Assembly: GCA_017590115.1 (NCBI GenBank)
Contig: JAGGNK010007448.1
Coordinates: 5,806,815-5,870,814, forward strand
Direction of reading: 5' to 3'
DNA: 64,000 nucleotides
Source of the DNA: Montifringilla adamsi
Taxonomy: Eukaryota > Chordata > Aves > Passeriformes > Passeridae
Part shown: positions 22,501 through 35,867 of the stretch, piece by piece
How positions within the stretch are numbered: position 1 is the first letter of the stretch
Layout of the letters: every line of letters begins with the position of its first letter
Program-made: the position numbers and the translations under genes
Notes under the pieces: generated by a model
The model's input: the letters and a program-made list of their open reading frames with translations, nothing else
The model's database searches: none
What the model was told of the DNA's origin: nothing

Positions 22501-25500
22501 GTTTCTCTGTGCCCAGCTGTCTCTGTAGCCTGGTGGAGCTGAGCACCTTGCTGGAGGTGAACATCTTGGTGGAACTGAGCTTGCAGGAGGTATTTTGAGA
22601 GCAGGTATCCACAGAGGATGTGTGTCCCCAACTGCATTGCTGGCACTGTGTACAGAAATCATTATTCAAGGCTTTTATTAGGCTGATGTCCTGTTTATTC
22701 CAGTATTTGGTCCTATGCTCCATACAGGTGCTTGAGAGCCTGTGTGCCCAGAGTGGAGGTGGGGTAAGAGCCCCTCCCCAGGCAGTGCTGGCTGCCATGG
22801 TTAAGGACACTGCATCCAAACGATGCTGAGGAGAGTGGGACTAAAGTCATGGTGCATATACTTGTAAGGTGGTGCCTGGCAGAGGTGGGCTGACAGGGAT
22901 TCTGCAGGTCAGCCTAGGTGTCATAGCTGCCCTGATGAATCCTGGGCACCAGCAGAGGCTGCAGCACTCCCTGTCCAGTGTTTCCCATCCTCAATGGCAC
23001 AGCTTTTTCTCACTGAAAACTGTGTCCTTTTCTCTGGGGAGGGAGCATCAACACATCCTCCCACGCTCCTGCTCATCCCCTTCCAACAAAATGCTGCTCT
23101 GACGTTTCTCTCTGCTCCTGGCAGGGAGTGAAGCTGTTTCCAATCCCTGACTGGGGCTGGTGGTCTAAGAAGACAGGTCTGGGCTCTTGTGTACCGAGCA
23201 TCCTCCTTTCTGCCCTGTGTTGGGTTTCTGACTCACTTCTCAGGACCTGAGAACCTGGCTCCTAACTCTGCAAGACTGGCTCCTGCCAGCTCTTCTGTGG
23301 GAGAGCTCATCTCCCCATGTGCTGAGGTCTCATGCTACCAAAAACAGAACCAAATCAACTGTGAATAGGCTTTAACTTACTATTCAGGAATACAATAGAA
23401 AATCAAAGAGATGCTACATCTCCTTTGACTGTCTGTGTGCCTGGTTTTCTTTGTTGCAGGTGACTGAAGGAAAGAAAATAGGTTTGTTATGAAAGCACCA
23501 GGTCCAAACTGCCCTGCTCTGGCAATCTGGAAAGCAGGAGATGTAGAGGTGCTGGCTTGTGTGGACCAGGGCTGCTGTGGGTGGGACCAGCACAAGGCTG
23601 AGACTGATGGCTCTGTTGCCCCAAGCTGGCTCTGCAGGGTGCAAAGAGCACCTGAGCTCTGCACAGCACAGCAGGTTTGGAGTGGGAGGCTTTGTCCAGC
23701 CTTCATCCCTGCCCAAGCCCTTGCAGAGGACAAGCTGCCTCCTTGTGCCTCCTGCTTTTTTGGCTGTACAACATGGAGCACATCTTCTGTCCCTGTGCTG
23801 CTGGTCTGTGATGTGTTTCTTCCTTGGTCTGGCTAGTCTGTTGATGGGCACAGCCTTTTGGCAAAAATCAGCTAGACCAAGAGTGAAATTCAAATGCACA
23901 AAGCAAAATATTTGCTGTGAGGAATCCTAGGGTCATTCTGTACCACCAAGATCTCTCATGGGATGTGTGGTAGGGCCACAAAAGCTGCTGTCAGGGGTGT
24001 GGTACTGAGCAGGGAGAAGGTAAGGGGTCCTTCCCGCAGAGATGAATTCCAAGAATGCTGCTTTTAGGGTGGGCTTGTTGACAGGGGGCTGAGTCCCAGC
24101 CCTGCAATCCCTCTAAGCAGTGCTCCATGTCCAACCCCTTCTGTCTTTTCTGGCTCAGCTGGTGCACAAGCCATGCACGGCCAAACAGACGTCCCCTGCT
24201 GCAGCGGGCCGGGGCGGGGAGGCAGCAGCGTGGTCCATCCTCTGCGAGTGCCGGAGCCCCACGCGAGCTCCTGCCAGCCCCGGGTGTGGGTGCGGGCAGC
24301 AGCCTGTGGTTAGGCAGCGCGTTGGACCTGAATGCAATGTGAACTCAGGCTTCCCTTTTGAAGTTTGACACCCGGGATTTTCCCCACCCACCAGGAGGAC
24401 TGAAGACAAAAAAGAGCAGAAAAGAAAAAGGGGGTGGAGGGGGGAAACCCTCTTTAAACTGCTGGTGAGGGCATGTCAAGGAGGCTGAAGCTGAAGGGGC
24501 TGTGGGGGAGGGCTTGGTGCGTGTCTATCTGGCCGGCCAGCTCTGACTCACCAACATGTGTAGGTACAGCCCTGCTGCAGCCGTGTTTTGGGTTGAGTCT
24601 CGCTTGCCCTGTGATGCCGAGAGGGGTTTGCAGAGGAAGGAGGGAAGCAGAAGAAAGGGAAGAGCTATTGCATCTTGGCAGTGTGTGGTGGCCCTGAACT
24701 GTGTCCCCTCTCTTGGCCCTTGCAGCCACCCTCCCTTCCCAGCTGCATCCCAGGCTTGGAGGAATCAAGAAGGGTCCATCCAACCTTGGGGGAATCAAGA
24801 GAGCTGGGATCTGGCCCCACTGATGTAAGGGTTGCAGGATTAGGCTGCCTTAAACAACAAAGGCCTTGCTCCACCTGTCAGACACATACCCCAGGGGCAG
24901 ACTGGAAGGGTGTGGGGTGGAGGCTCCTCTTTGCAGAGGTAGGATGGGAATGTTTTCTGGTCCTGCCTGTCTGGTTTAACACTCCCAGCTGGGGCTTGGA
25001 TGATCCAAAAGGGAGCTTGATCTGAGATGCAAGGCTACGACATTATTATTTAAAACTTCTAAAGCCTGAAGCTGCAAAGCTGTGACTTGGGCAGAGATTC
25101 ACCTGATAGACTTGATCTGCCAGGGATGGAGTTGTGGACAAAGGTTGGGTATGATGCCATTTATGGAAGGTTGTGCTGGTGCAGCTCCAAATGAGACCTG
25201 CAAAAGCAGCACCAGGATCCCACCCCATCCCTCATCTCCACCCAGCTGTATGCCTCAGGTTTTGGTTTGAAGTCACAGCTTTAGGAGGTTGAATGTGGCT
25301 GCCTTTGGCATCCCCAAACCCAGGCTTGACTCATGTGGTGTGTGCTCATCTCTCTGGGCAGAAATGGATGTTTTGTGAGTCTGAGTGTGACCAGATGGGT
25401 TCCTGGAGGATCTCACTGGAGCCCTGAGCAATGCCTGCACCTGTGTAAAGTGACACTCGGTCCAGCTTGTACTTCAGCACCATGTAAAGAGACAAGTGAA

Positions 25501-26765
25501 ATTCCAGCCCCCAATACTACCCTTTAGCTCTTCCTGCAGGGTGGGAAGGGAAGGTGCTCTTGCCAGAGCTGCTTTCACCAGGAATGACCCCATGCCAACA
25601 GCAAGGGGAAGAGGGGGTTTATGACCAGATGGTGTGACATGTCCAGTGAGAGCTCACAGCAGCTCAGAACAGCCACCCTTTCTGTGACTGCCCCATAAGG
25701 TTAAGCTCAGAGATGTTTCATGGGAAATACTTCCAGATCCAGGAGGTGCTGATGTATTCTATGCCTCAGGAGGAGAAATAGCTGGGGTGTTGCCTGTGAC
25801 AATGGTGTGAGGACCATGCCAAACTTTGTATGAGGTCTCTACTTGATGAGGTGAGCCCACCCATCCATGGCAGGAGGAGAAGGGCTTTGTAGTCTTGAGG
25901 CAGCTGGGGCTTGGATGTACTGTCATCCCAAAGGCTTGGGTCTCATCTTCTTCCCTTCTTCCTGGCCCATCCCCTCTTGTTGCAGACTGCGAAGTTTAGT
26001 CTTATGATTTTAGCCCACCAAATGTCATGGTCCACTTCTCCTGAGGGAACTTGCAACATGCTGCACAACAGAACAACTGCCTCGCTCTGCCTGAAGGTGT
26101 CCTGCCCTTGGTGCCACAGCCATGCCAGATGCAGAAGTCTGGAGAGCAGCACTGAAATCACTATTTCAGCTGGAGCTACTTGCTCCTACCCTCGTGGAAG
26201 GGATGCCATGTACCAGTTGCTGGCTGCAAGATCCATGTGAGCAGAGCCAGAGGAGAGAGCTGGGGTGCCTAAGGGGAACAGCAATTCCCCTCTCTTGATT
26301 CTGGGTCTGTGAACCACGCAGTGAGGGAGGGAGGTAGCCATTCCACCAAAAGGTTAAAATAAATGTGCCAGGATCCTGCTGTCTTCTGTAGCTGGGGTAG
26401 GGGAGGGAGGGAGGAAGCTGTTTGTGCAGTTGTTCATAAAAATCAAATGTGAAAGGAGTGGGAATGCTGCGGCACAGCAGAGGGCATCTTGGAGGGGAAC
26501 CTGTGTGCCACCTGCATGAGGTCCATCAGCCTCCTCCTGGTTCAGATGCTGAGCTCAGCACTGCTGAGACACAGGGAATGGTGTCCCTTGAAATCCTTTC
26601 CCTCTCCCCACACAGTGTGGCTGAGGGTTTGCAGCAAAACCGAAAAATGCCTCATCCTAGAACTGTGCCTTCTGCCAACTTGTCTTATCAGACCCTGTGC
26701 GTTCGCCTAAAGCCAGTCGCTGTAGGGCTGGGGCTGGGGAACAGCCTGCTCTTACACTGCTCTCT
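19546..26765. other. Noncoding gene-desert segment
   Basis: Seven kilobases without a supportable gene. Frames are short or shadowed by stops and none carries a known domain. A small CpG-richer patch at 24170-24330 stands out but has no promoter motif I trust. No LINE, LTR or microsatellite is recognised. Confidence 0.55.
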
Positions 26766-26769
26766 TGCC

Positions 26770-27030
26770 TGCAGCCTGTTTGCATTCATGATTGCGTCCG
26801 TGCATTAAAGTGCTTTGAGCTCCTCGTTACCAAAGTGCAGAGTCTGAGTTTTAACGAGCCACCCGTGGGAGCTGGGACTGGGAGAGACAAGCCGCCGTCC
26901 TGCTGAACCGCGGCAGAGCTTGACAACAGGCACCGCTGCCTGGAAACGGTGGGCAAAGGCTTTATTGACCACTGGAGGTCACTTTTTCAATAATGCAGTA
27001 CAATCCAACTTTATTTTGTCAGTACCTTTC
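26770..27030. promoter_or_regulatory. Candidate conserved noncoding element
   Basis: The block begins with CATTCATGATTGCGTCCGTGC and GCATTAAAGTGC. It continues with a CpG-retaining segment (GAACCGCGGC, CACCGCTGCC, AAACGGTGGGC). It ends with an AT-rich tail carrying TTTATTGACC, TTCAATAATGC and CTTTATTTTGTC. The mix of retained CpG and homeodomain-like cores suggests constraint. Confidence 0.3.
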
Positions 27031-28430
27031 ATGCAGGCTGCTTCTGAGCTGCTCAGCAGATCCAGTGCAAAGGCAGGGAAAGGAAAGACTTGTGGAGCTG
27101 GGGAGGTGGAGGCTGCTCAGCAGCGCGGGGTGCAGAAAAGGCTCTCGTGCCTCAGCAAAGAGCCAGAGGAGGAGGAGAACAGAAAATGAAGCAGCCTGAA
27201 TGCTGCTTCCCTGAGCTGTAAATGCACCTTCAGGCTCTTCATAAGTGAAGGAGAGTGTTTGGCGCGGGGGGGCTGGAGGAGGGGTGGGCATTGCAGAAGG
27301 GTGCTGGGGGAAGGCAGGTCAGTGCAGGTGGGGCTGGGTGCTGTGCAGGGAAGGTCATCCAGCATTTCTCAGCCCAAGACAGACAGTTGTTGGGAAATGA
27401 AGGCCCTACAGCAGCGTGGTCAGGAATCCAGCTTGCTGCAGCTGTTTGCTCTCCTAGAGTGAAGGAGCTTCAGAAACCTTGTGATTTCAGCTTACAAAAG
27501 AGGCTGGACATGGGCAGGCTCAGGCCAATTCTGAGCAAGAAATTGTGCTTGAGTCATGTTCCTTTGCTCCCTGTGTGGTGCTGAGCTGTTCCTGGGAGGT
27601 GATGTCCTGTGATGTCCTGCCTGCACTGCCTGCCTGCTCCAGGTATCGAAGCAACATTTCTGTCCAGGCTGAAACTCCACCAGGGCTTGATCAGGCACCT
27701 GCTCCCAGCCCTGAATGCTGTCCTTGGACAGCAAGAGCTGTGGGCCACTGTGAGAGACTGCCTTTGGTCACCCCAAATTCCCATGCAGAAGTGAGAGAGG
27801 ACATCCTGGGACTCTCTGATGCTGGCAGCTGTTGCTTTTCTGAAAGCACTGGGAGGGTCTGTACTGGGAGGAGCAGAGTCCATGAACACAGAAAGGGATG
27901 AAGACTGGGGGTGGAAAACCCAGCCAAAAGCCTTTGCTAAGGAGTCATGTTTGTTTTAGCCATATAGAAAGTTGGTTGTGCCAGATCTGCTGTGTGAGAA
28001 CTACTTTTCCCCGCTGCTCTTTGATGTTCAGACTGACCCAGGGCCAGGAGTGGCCAGAGGTGGCCTGGAGGGTCTTTGTGTCCAGGCTGCAGACCCCTAG
28101 GACAGACAACAGGCTTGCCTCTTACGATGATACTTGCTCAATTTGCCACCCCCTGACACTTTATTCTGGACTAGCTGTTTTAGGTGATGTTTCCATCATC
28201 ACCAAAATGAGCAGATCTGAGGATTTTGGCTAAATTGGTGTTGTCATTTCTCTTTGAGAGGTGGGAAAGGAGTTACTGTTTTCCACATCTCTTTCTCCTA
28301 CAGCTCAGGTAGGGAAGGGCTGAGCTTACATGGAAATGTCAGCGTTGTGCTTGGAGATCTGGGCTGGGAATTGGTGCTGTCCCTCTCCCCAAATTGCTGC
28401 AGGACCTGGACACATGCGAGGACTGTGAGC
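27031..28430. other. Noncoding, nothing recognised
   Basis: Ordinary intergenic DNA without a repeat or motif cluster I can name. Confidence 0.6.
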
Positions 28431-28524
28431 ATTTAACCACCACAGCAGATGGGACTCAAGAAACGTCAGAGCAAATATTTAAAGATCCATTTTTATAAAG
28501 CCACTTTTTGGCCTATAAACCACC
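28431..28524. promoter_or_regulatory. Short AT-rich candidate element
   Basis: AAATATTTAAAGATCC, TTTTTATAAAGCC and CCTATAAACC form an AT-rich patch of MEF2/TBP-like cores. Weak evidence only. Confidence 0.2.
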
Positions 28525-29604
28525 CTCCCCACAGCTCCCAGTGCTCATTGCTGTGAACTCCTCTGCTTGCTGCTCCTGCTGCTTAGCCCTGCTGCCAACT
28601 GGCAGGGCCCAGAAACGTGCTGGTTTGGTTTAGCACTGGATTTTTCTCCTTTCCCCCAAACTCAGGATTTAATTTTGTTTGTTTGTTTTATTTATGGAAG
28701 GGATTTTCCTGCTCTTGGCAGAGTGGAACAGGAAGTGATTGTTCTAGTGCGGGAGGGTGTATCCTGCTTGCTGCCCAGCCCCATCCCTCTCTCCTTGTTC
28801 GTGCAACAATTTTTACTGTCTTGGCTGTTGCTGGAGCAGCACATGGTGAATCTCTTGTGCTGGAGGCAGGAGCATTCCTTCCTGAGCTGTTTCCCAGCCC
28901 CTGTTCTAGGATATTTTAGAAGATGGGGACAGGGTAATATTGTTGGAGTGGAGCTCTGAGTCTCCCTTTCCTACTCTTTTACTGCCTTTTGGGGTTTCTG
29001 GGATCAGACAGACTCCAAGGCTCATTGACATGTGGCCAGATACAGGTGGATGTCTTCCTGCTGCCTCAAATTTGTTTTGCAAAAGGCTGAACTGAGGAAC
29101 ATGTCTCCAGAGGGTGGCAAGGTTGGGACCTTGTGTCCCCTTTTGCTCCAGAATACATCAGGGAGAGGTGCCAGCTTCCCAGAAATGATCCCTGGCTTGT
29201 TTACACAGTATGGAGCACTTTCCACTTTCCTCTTCCCTTAGCTGCTTTGTCTTTTAGCCTGGGCCCTGTGGAGCCAAGAACTGACGTGGCTGCTAACACG
29301 GGCAGCTCTGCTACTGAATGAGCAAAAGAAAAATAAATAGCATCTCAAATTGCAGCTTGTGTGCAATGGGCCAGGTTCCTGCTCTCTTTGCAGCCCTGTG
29401 ACTTGGGGTAGATACTTCTGACTTGCTTCTGCTCTGAAAGTAAGATGGTAACTGAGCCCAGGAACATTTTGGGATAGAACCAATTTAATCTCCCAGTGCT
29501 TCCATTTCTGCCTTGTATTAAAAGCTGCTCAAACTCTCTTAGGAGAGCTGCTAACATAACTCGCTGGTGTCTCTGCAGTGCTTGGAGATCCTCAGATGTG
29601 AGTG
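28525..29604. other. Noncoding, nothing recognised
   Basis: No gene or repeat is supported apart from the CR1 tail that begins just beyond this segment. Confidence 0.6.
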
Positions 29605-29668
29605 GTTAATGGTTGGACTCGATGATCTTACAGGTCTTTTCCAACCTAAACGATTCTATGATTCTATG
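29605..29668 (+). mobile_element. CR1 LINE 3' end fragment
   Basis: The segment carries the conserved CR1 3' terminal motif (GGTTGGACTCGATGATCTTA, then GGTCTTTTCCAACCTAAACG). It ends in two copies of the CR1 octamer ATTCTATG at 29653-29660 and 29661-29668. Only the last 60 or so bases are recognisable, as expected for a severely 5'-truncated, inactive copy. This is one of the better indications that the genome is avian or reptilian. Confidence 0.92.
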
Positions 29669-30436
29669 GTTACAGAAGCTTTTAATAGCACTTAACTCAT
29701 CTGGAACGAAGTCCAAAGCAAGGGGAAATTCACAGCTGATAAGAAAAGCCATGTTGGTGCACTGGGTTAAACCCAGCATTGTGCCCTCTAATTATGCAGC
29801 AGTGGCCTGGGCTTCTGGAGTAACCGGGGAAGACAGGATGGTTGTGCTTGGCTGGAGGGAGCCAGGGCTTGATTTAGTGCCTGTTGAGATCAAGGGGCCT
29901 TTGATTTCAATGGGTATTGAATCAGACACTGCAATATCAAATAGGCTAATCAGATAATAACTTCAGATCGTCTGACATAGATTCCTGTCCCTGAGTTGGG
30001 GCAGGCAGAGTAAATTGGGCAGCCAGCTGGACAAGGCTGTGAGCTGTGGGCTGATAGCCCATCCCTAATGAGCAGGGTGTCAAGTAAGGGACTGGTGGCA
30101 AAGATGGTCTGGTACCTGGGATGGGATATGGGTCAGGCATCGTCCCTCCAGGCCAGAGATCCAGCATGGGGCTGTGCCCTTCTCCCACCTTACTCCTGTG
30201 TGGGAGTTAAGGCAGGGCTGGAATGCAGGATAATGGCTACAGAAGCTGAAGAAGGAGAGAAATTTGGGGTGATCTTGCATTGTTAAGCCCACATTTCTGC
30301 ATGCTTCTGCATGCTTCCTGCAAGAAAGGATTTATTTTTTGCAATCCTTGGTATATCAAGCATGCATGTGGAATTATGTCTGCTGTAAGTGGGGAGACTG
30401 GGCACAGGAAGAGGCAGGATATAACAGGATGCTGAT
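29669..30436. other. Noncoding spacer between CR1 tail and LTR
   Basis: No gene is seen. A 10-bp unit TTCTGCATGC is repeated in tandem at 30295-30314 with a partial third copy. Confidence 0.6.
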
Positions 30437-31458
30437 TGTGCTGGGTTGACCCTGACTGGCTGCCACCAAAGCCACTCTGTCACTCCCATCCTCAGCGGAC
30501 AGGGTGGAGAAAATTCAACTTAAGGCTCATGGGGTGAGATATGGGCAGGGAGAGATCACTCACGAGTTACTGTCACAGGTAAAACATACTTGGCTTGGGG
30601 AAATTAGTTTAATTTATCACCAATCAAATTAGAGTAGGATAATGAGAAATAAAAATTAAATCTTAAAACACTTTCCCCCCACCCCTCCCTTTCCCCTGGG
30701 CTTAACTTCACTCCCAAATTATTTACCTCTTCCCCCCTCAGCAGTGTAGGGGGACGGGGAAAGGGGACTGCAGTCAGTGCATCACAAGCTGTCTCTGCCT
30801 GTTTCCTCCTCAGAGAGAGGACTCCTTACACTCTTCCCCTGCTCAGGTGTGGGGTCCTCCCACAGCAGACAGCTCTCCATGAACTCCTCCAATGCAAGTC
30901 CTCCCCCTGGGAGTTCTTAATGAACTGCTGCATTGTGGGTCCTTCCTTGGGGTCACAAGTCCTGCCATCAAATCTGTTCCCACATACGCTCCTCTGTCCA
31001 TGGAGCCACAAAGTCCTGCCAGGAGCTTGCTCCAGCATGGACTTCCCATGGGGTCACAGCCTCCTTCAGGCATTCCCTGCTCTGGCATGGGGCTCTCTGT
31101 GGGCTGCAGGTGGATCTCTGAACCCCTGTGGACCTTCCTGAGTTGCAGAGGCACAGCTGCCTCACCATGGTCTGCCACGGGCTGCAGGGGACTCTCAGCT
31201 CTGGAGCATCTCCTCCTGCTTCTTCACTGACCTTGGGGTCTGCAGAGCTCTTTCTCTCACATATTCTCATTCTTATCTTTGGCAGCAGTTGCTCTGGGTG
31301 TTTTGTTGGATTTTTTCCCCCCATTTCTGGTATGTTATCCCAGAGGTGCTGCTTTGTGGGCCTGTCTAGGAGCTGTATGGCACGGGCTTTGTTGGAGGTA
31401 GGTGAAGCTTCCAGCAGCTTCTCAGGGAAGCCACCCCTCATCATGCCAACCCAATACA
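30437..31458. mobile_element. Solo LTR of an avian endogenous retrovirus
   Basis: About 1.02 kb bounded by TG at 30437 and CA at 31458. It contains the pattern I associate with a widespread avian LTR family: an opening TGTGCTGGGTTGACCC-type end, a central AT-rich stretch with GAGAAATAAA, a C-rich tract, and degenerate 40-60 bp sub-repeats with CTGCTCCAGCATGG-like and CACGGGCTGCAGG-like units. No gag, pol or env segment flanks it, so it looks like a recombined solo LTR. The five bases on each side (CTGAT and GTGTT) are not a target duplication, which suggests age or slightly misplaced ends. Strand is uncertain, and family assignment is from memory. Confidence 0.75.
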
Positions 31459-34400
31459 GTGTTCCTCTGGGATGTTAAATCTCCAGGATGCCGGTTTGTG
31501 AGGTGGTTGTCCTGAGACTTAAGCTTTTTCATGCTGAATCTGCCTATACTGGCAGGAAGCCTGTTCTGTAGCATGGGCTATGATCCTTCCCAGGAAGCTC
31601 AGGGAATTGAGCCCTGCTCTTGCAGGAACATGAGAGGTTTGCAACATCCCTGATCTCTCCTGTGCTGCACCTGTTGCTCCTTTACTGGAGTTCTTGGTTG
31701 TTTTTCATTTGGTAGGTCCTGGGGAGGTGTGTGGTGGGGAACAGGACAGGGGTGAGGTACTCTGGGTGTGTGGTATGTGTCTACAGTGATTGCAGCACTA
31801 TCTCCACTACCACTGCTGGGAGAGGGGTGGCTACTGCGATGTGGCCAGCTCAGAAACAGCCCCTCCAGCTGTCACCTGAAGCTTGGGGTCTCACCTCGCT
31901 TCTGGCCAAAAGGCTTTGGATCTGCTGCTTTGCAGGCATTGGAGCCTCCAAAGCCCAATCCCTTAGGCTTTGTCTAGCAGTTGGGTTTTAAATCACAAGG
32001 TCTGATTCTGAAGCCTGAAAATCACAAGGTCTAATTCTGAAGCCTGTTTTGTTTCCCTGTGTTTGGAGAAAAAAACCTGTAGTGTCCCACTGTGTGTGTG
32101 TTATGTGATGTCTAAGCCGAGTTTGAGCCCCAGCCCATCCCACGATTGCTCTCTGTGGCTGCAGGAATGTTATCTCTGAGGTCTGCACCTGCCCTGATAG
32201 ACTTGGCTGGAAGTGGGTCAGTAGGTTTAAAAGTTCTGGGAAGATATGTTGTGATCGTATCAGCGTCACACCATAAAAGAAACAGGCTTGAAGTCAAATT
32301 CAAGGCAACAATGAAAACTTGGAGAGGAATGGAGAGAAGAAGCAGCAGATCAGCAGATGCAGAAATCCCTCTGGGTCCTATCAAGTGTTTTGCCAATGTT
32401 AAATGCTGAGTAAAATAGTGTCTGAGAGATCAGATCACTGGGTATTCCCTCCGGATGGGGAGATCCCGGGTTGAATATCTCTTTGGTGAATCATCTTCTG
32501 GAGCTGTCAGAGCAGAGATCTGGCATGGGGTTATCGCTGGGTCCGACTGCCTGCTGGAGGTGACGTTGCTTCCAGGCTATTTGGGCAATCCTACGTGAAG
32601 AAGACACATAAATAGCATCATCCTGCTCTTTGCCACTAAAGCTTTCCTGAATGCTTGGATACAGCAACAGCAAATGAAACCCTTCTGGGATGGCCTGAGA
32701 GGGCATTTACAGGGAAAGGGGCAACCAGAGGAGTTTTGGGAGGAGTGTGCTCTGCTGCCTTTGTCTCCAGCAGGGCTTGGGGAAGGACAGCACACAAAAC
32801 TTCTTTAACAGAAGCATCTCAGGAATTTGCAAGACCCACTGAAGGGCTCTTCCAGGTCTTCAGCAACTTCTGGCTGTTTTGCTAGATCTTCTTCTGGGAG
32901 CTGAGAGGTGGGTTACTGGCAGAGAGATCAATACAGGGGAAAAAAGCAATTGCTAAATGACCTCCATGAAAGATGCTGAAGGGCCTGCATGGCACAAGGA
33001 GGTATCAGTCCAATGTGAGAGAAATTGTACAAGGAAAGCCTGTGAAAGACATGGCCCAGTTAGATTTTTTGCTTTGCTTTTTCTTTTAATCCCTCACTGT
33101 TACTCTTACCAAGGGGAGTTTGGATGTGAAAAGACTGTCTTATGTTGCACGAAGAACATGGTGGGAGGGAGAGGACTGTGCAGCCTTCATGGTGCCATGG
33201 AGGTGAGTTGTCTTCTCCAAGTCTGGTCTGGAGACATGCTGTGAAGAAGAGTTACCTACTGCCTTTCTCCCTTGTTTTGGGGAGCCAGGTGTCAGCTGTA
33301 GCTGATCTTGGGGACTGCTTGCCTATGTTCTTCATCTGGGATCCTTTGAGATAGTCCATGAAAGTTGCAGATACTCAATTTGAAAAGCTGTAGAATTACT
33401 GGAAGAGGGAGTGGGTTTAAATAGTATCTCCTGCAATAAATCGTCAGAGGCTGTGTCTCCCTGCCCCCATGGGGGCATGTTTTTGAGAGAGAATCCCCAC
33501 CACCCTTTGCTTTACTAGTCCCTGCTCAGGTCTGTCCAGCCTTGCTCCAGGACAGCTGCTCTTTAAACACCAGGAGTGTTGTCTGAAGCAGTCAGCAACG
33601 CTGGGCTCGCTGGGCTGGGCTGCTCTGCGACTTCACTGCTCTGAGTACAGACAGCAAGCTGTTCTTGCGCGTGGGCTACCGGTGCTGCCAGGAAAGCTTT
33701 TCTCATTCAGGAGAGAGAAATGAGCTGTGCAAAGAGAAGGCACGTCTTGTATCGATAGGCATCGCCTGCCAGTTCAACCAGTACATGGTGGTGCTGCTCC
33801 ATGGGGCTGGCCCAGAAGGTTTCACGGGGATGTGTTGGATGCAGGCGACCCTTTGGGCTGTGCAGGAATCGATAAAGGATCCTCCTGGCTCCGGTGGTTA
33901 AATTCGTATGGCTGGCCCTGGGTGGGATTCTGCAGGGATTCCTTGCAACAGGGACAGAGTGACACACTATGATGTGACACAGTGGAAGACACAGTCCCTT
34001 GTGTGTCATGTGGGTGTTAAAAGCGATGTCCCACTGCTGCTCCCAAGGCATTTTCACCCCTTCTGGCCCAGAAAGAACACGGGCGTAGAAATGCCTCGGG
34101 CTGCTTTTTGGGCTTCTGTTGTCTCTAACATTTTTCCTTGTGTAGTGTTTGAAGCTTGCTGAGGATGCTGCCTTCATGCTGCACAAGGAAGGTTTTATTT
34201 CAGCCCTTTGCTTGCATCTTTCGGGAGGAAACTGCTGGGAGTTTTAAAAGAAATGTCGACACAATCCTTCCTTTTGGAAAATTTCAGCTCCTGGTGGAGG
34301 TGTCTGTTTGTCGAGCAGAGTCCTCGAAGGGTTGGGCGGAGGGTGCTGGATCCACTCCACGCTGTAGCCCCAGGCCTCTGATTTTGGGCAGAGCCAGGCT

Positions 34401-35865
34401 GGCAGGGTGCCGAGCTGCGGGGAGGCTCCGTGAGCGCTGGTATCTCCTGCAGATCTGGGATCTGCTCAAGTGTGTCTGCCCTGACGCCAGCCCCCGCTCC
34501 AATGGTTTGTGTGTGTGTGCCTGCCCTGTGATCCCTTGGCCTGTTTTGGAGATGGGAGCTGCCTGTGGGATTGCTTTCACCCCAGTTTGGCACGGGGGAG
34601 TGAGATGAGGGGAACTAGCCAGAGAAGCAGGGAGATTTCAAGCCATGGCTCTGGGATGGGAGAGGAAAGCACAACTTCCATGTGTCTCATTACATCACAT
34701 TTCCCTCTTCTTCTTCCAAAAAAGCCCCCAAAAGCTACACAAGGAAGTGAGAGACGTGTCTCACCCTGCCAGCCCTTGTGAGGGAAGGGACCCCAACTCA
34801 TCTCTGCCTTGCCAGGGCACAACTCCTTCTCCCTCCCCTTTCTGGGGGGCTGTGGGGCTCCTCAGTCAGGGGCTGGCATCCCCCCTGGCCGTGTTGGAGG
34901 CTCCTGGCCCACCACGGGCCCTGTCCCCTGCCGGATGTCAGGGAGCCAGACGGGCTGCCCTGGCCATCGCAGCTGAGCTCCAGCCCTGAACAATGGGGCC
35001 ATTGAGGGGCTGGAGCTGGGGGTGAGGTCTGGCTGGCCCTGCTGTGGGCTGCGGACAGGGAGGACAGCTGAGCCCGCTTGTTCCCCTCCAGCCGAGTTAC
35101 AGCCCAAAATAGGCACCTGGTGGCCATTCAGAGGCTGGGCCTCTTTGTCTGGAGGCCACGGCTTGTTTGCATGTGGGGATTTTGTGGAGTATTTATGGCT
35201 GGGAGAGGGGGAAGGAAGGAGGGAGCCTGGCAGTTGTGTGACCTTATTTTTGTTTGTTTTTTGGTGTTAAAAAGGCAGGACTGACAGTATTTTTGTCCCC
35301 ACCCCACATCTTCCCGTACGTGCTTATGCTTTCTTGCAAGCCAGGCACTTCTATCCTGGTGCAAGAGCAAGATGGTCATGACAGTCTTGATGGCTGGGCT
35401 ATGGAGCCAAGGGGCAGACAGAAGAAAAGCCCCATGGCGAGGTTGTGGTGGTCCCAAAAGCCATTGACTGTGGCCAGTGAGAGGGATGAGATGTCAACAT
35501 CTGATGAAGCCACTGCCCTGTCCCCATTTTATGTGTTTGCCATCTCCATCTGCCACCCTGGTTGCTAGTCACAGGCTCCTGTGTGGCTGCCACAGCCACC
35601 TCCTGTCCCATGGGGTGCACATGGGTGTCTGCAGACATTGCTTCCCCGTCCTCCTTCACCAGACCCCCTCTGATCTGCTTTCGTGAGACTGAAATGGATT
35701 TGGTCTGGCTCTGATAGACATTGAGCATCTGCTGTGCCCAGTGACTCCGAAAATCGCGCCTCTTTGTAGCCGTGCATGGATTTAAGGACTCGACGTGTGT
35801 GAAGGGGTGCTTGTGGCTCGAGCCCACTTTAAGTTGTGCTGCTAAAAGCAGGGGTTATATCTGCG
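31459..35865. other. Noncoding gene-desert segment
   Basis: No gene is supported. A 106-codon open frame at 33587-33904 (plus) is noted among the rejected items. A tandem 29-bp duplication near 32 kb is listed separately. Confidence 0.5.
31991..32046. repeat. 29-bp tandem duplication, two copies
   Basis: AATCACAAGGTCTGATTCTG-type units begin at 31991 and 32020 and differ at one base over 27. The near identity suggests a recent local duplication. Confidence 0.9.
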
Positions 35866-35867
35866 TT

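Noticed and set aside
33587..33904. 106-codon plus-strand open frame with fairly ordinary amino-acid composition
   Set aside because: No domain recognised, no clear start, splice sites or neighbouring exons. It may be worth a translated search but cannot be supported.
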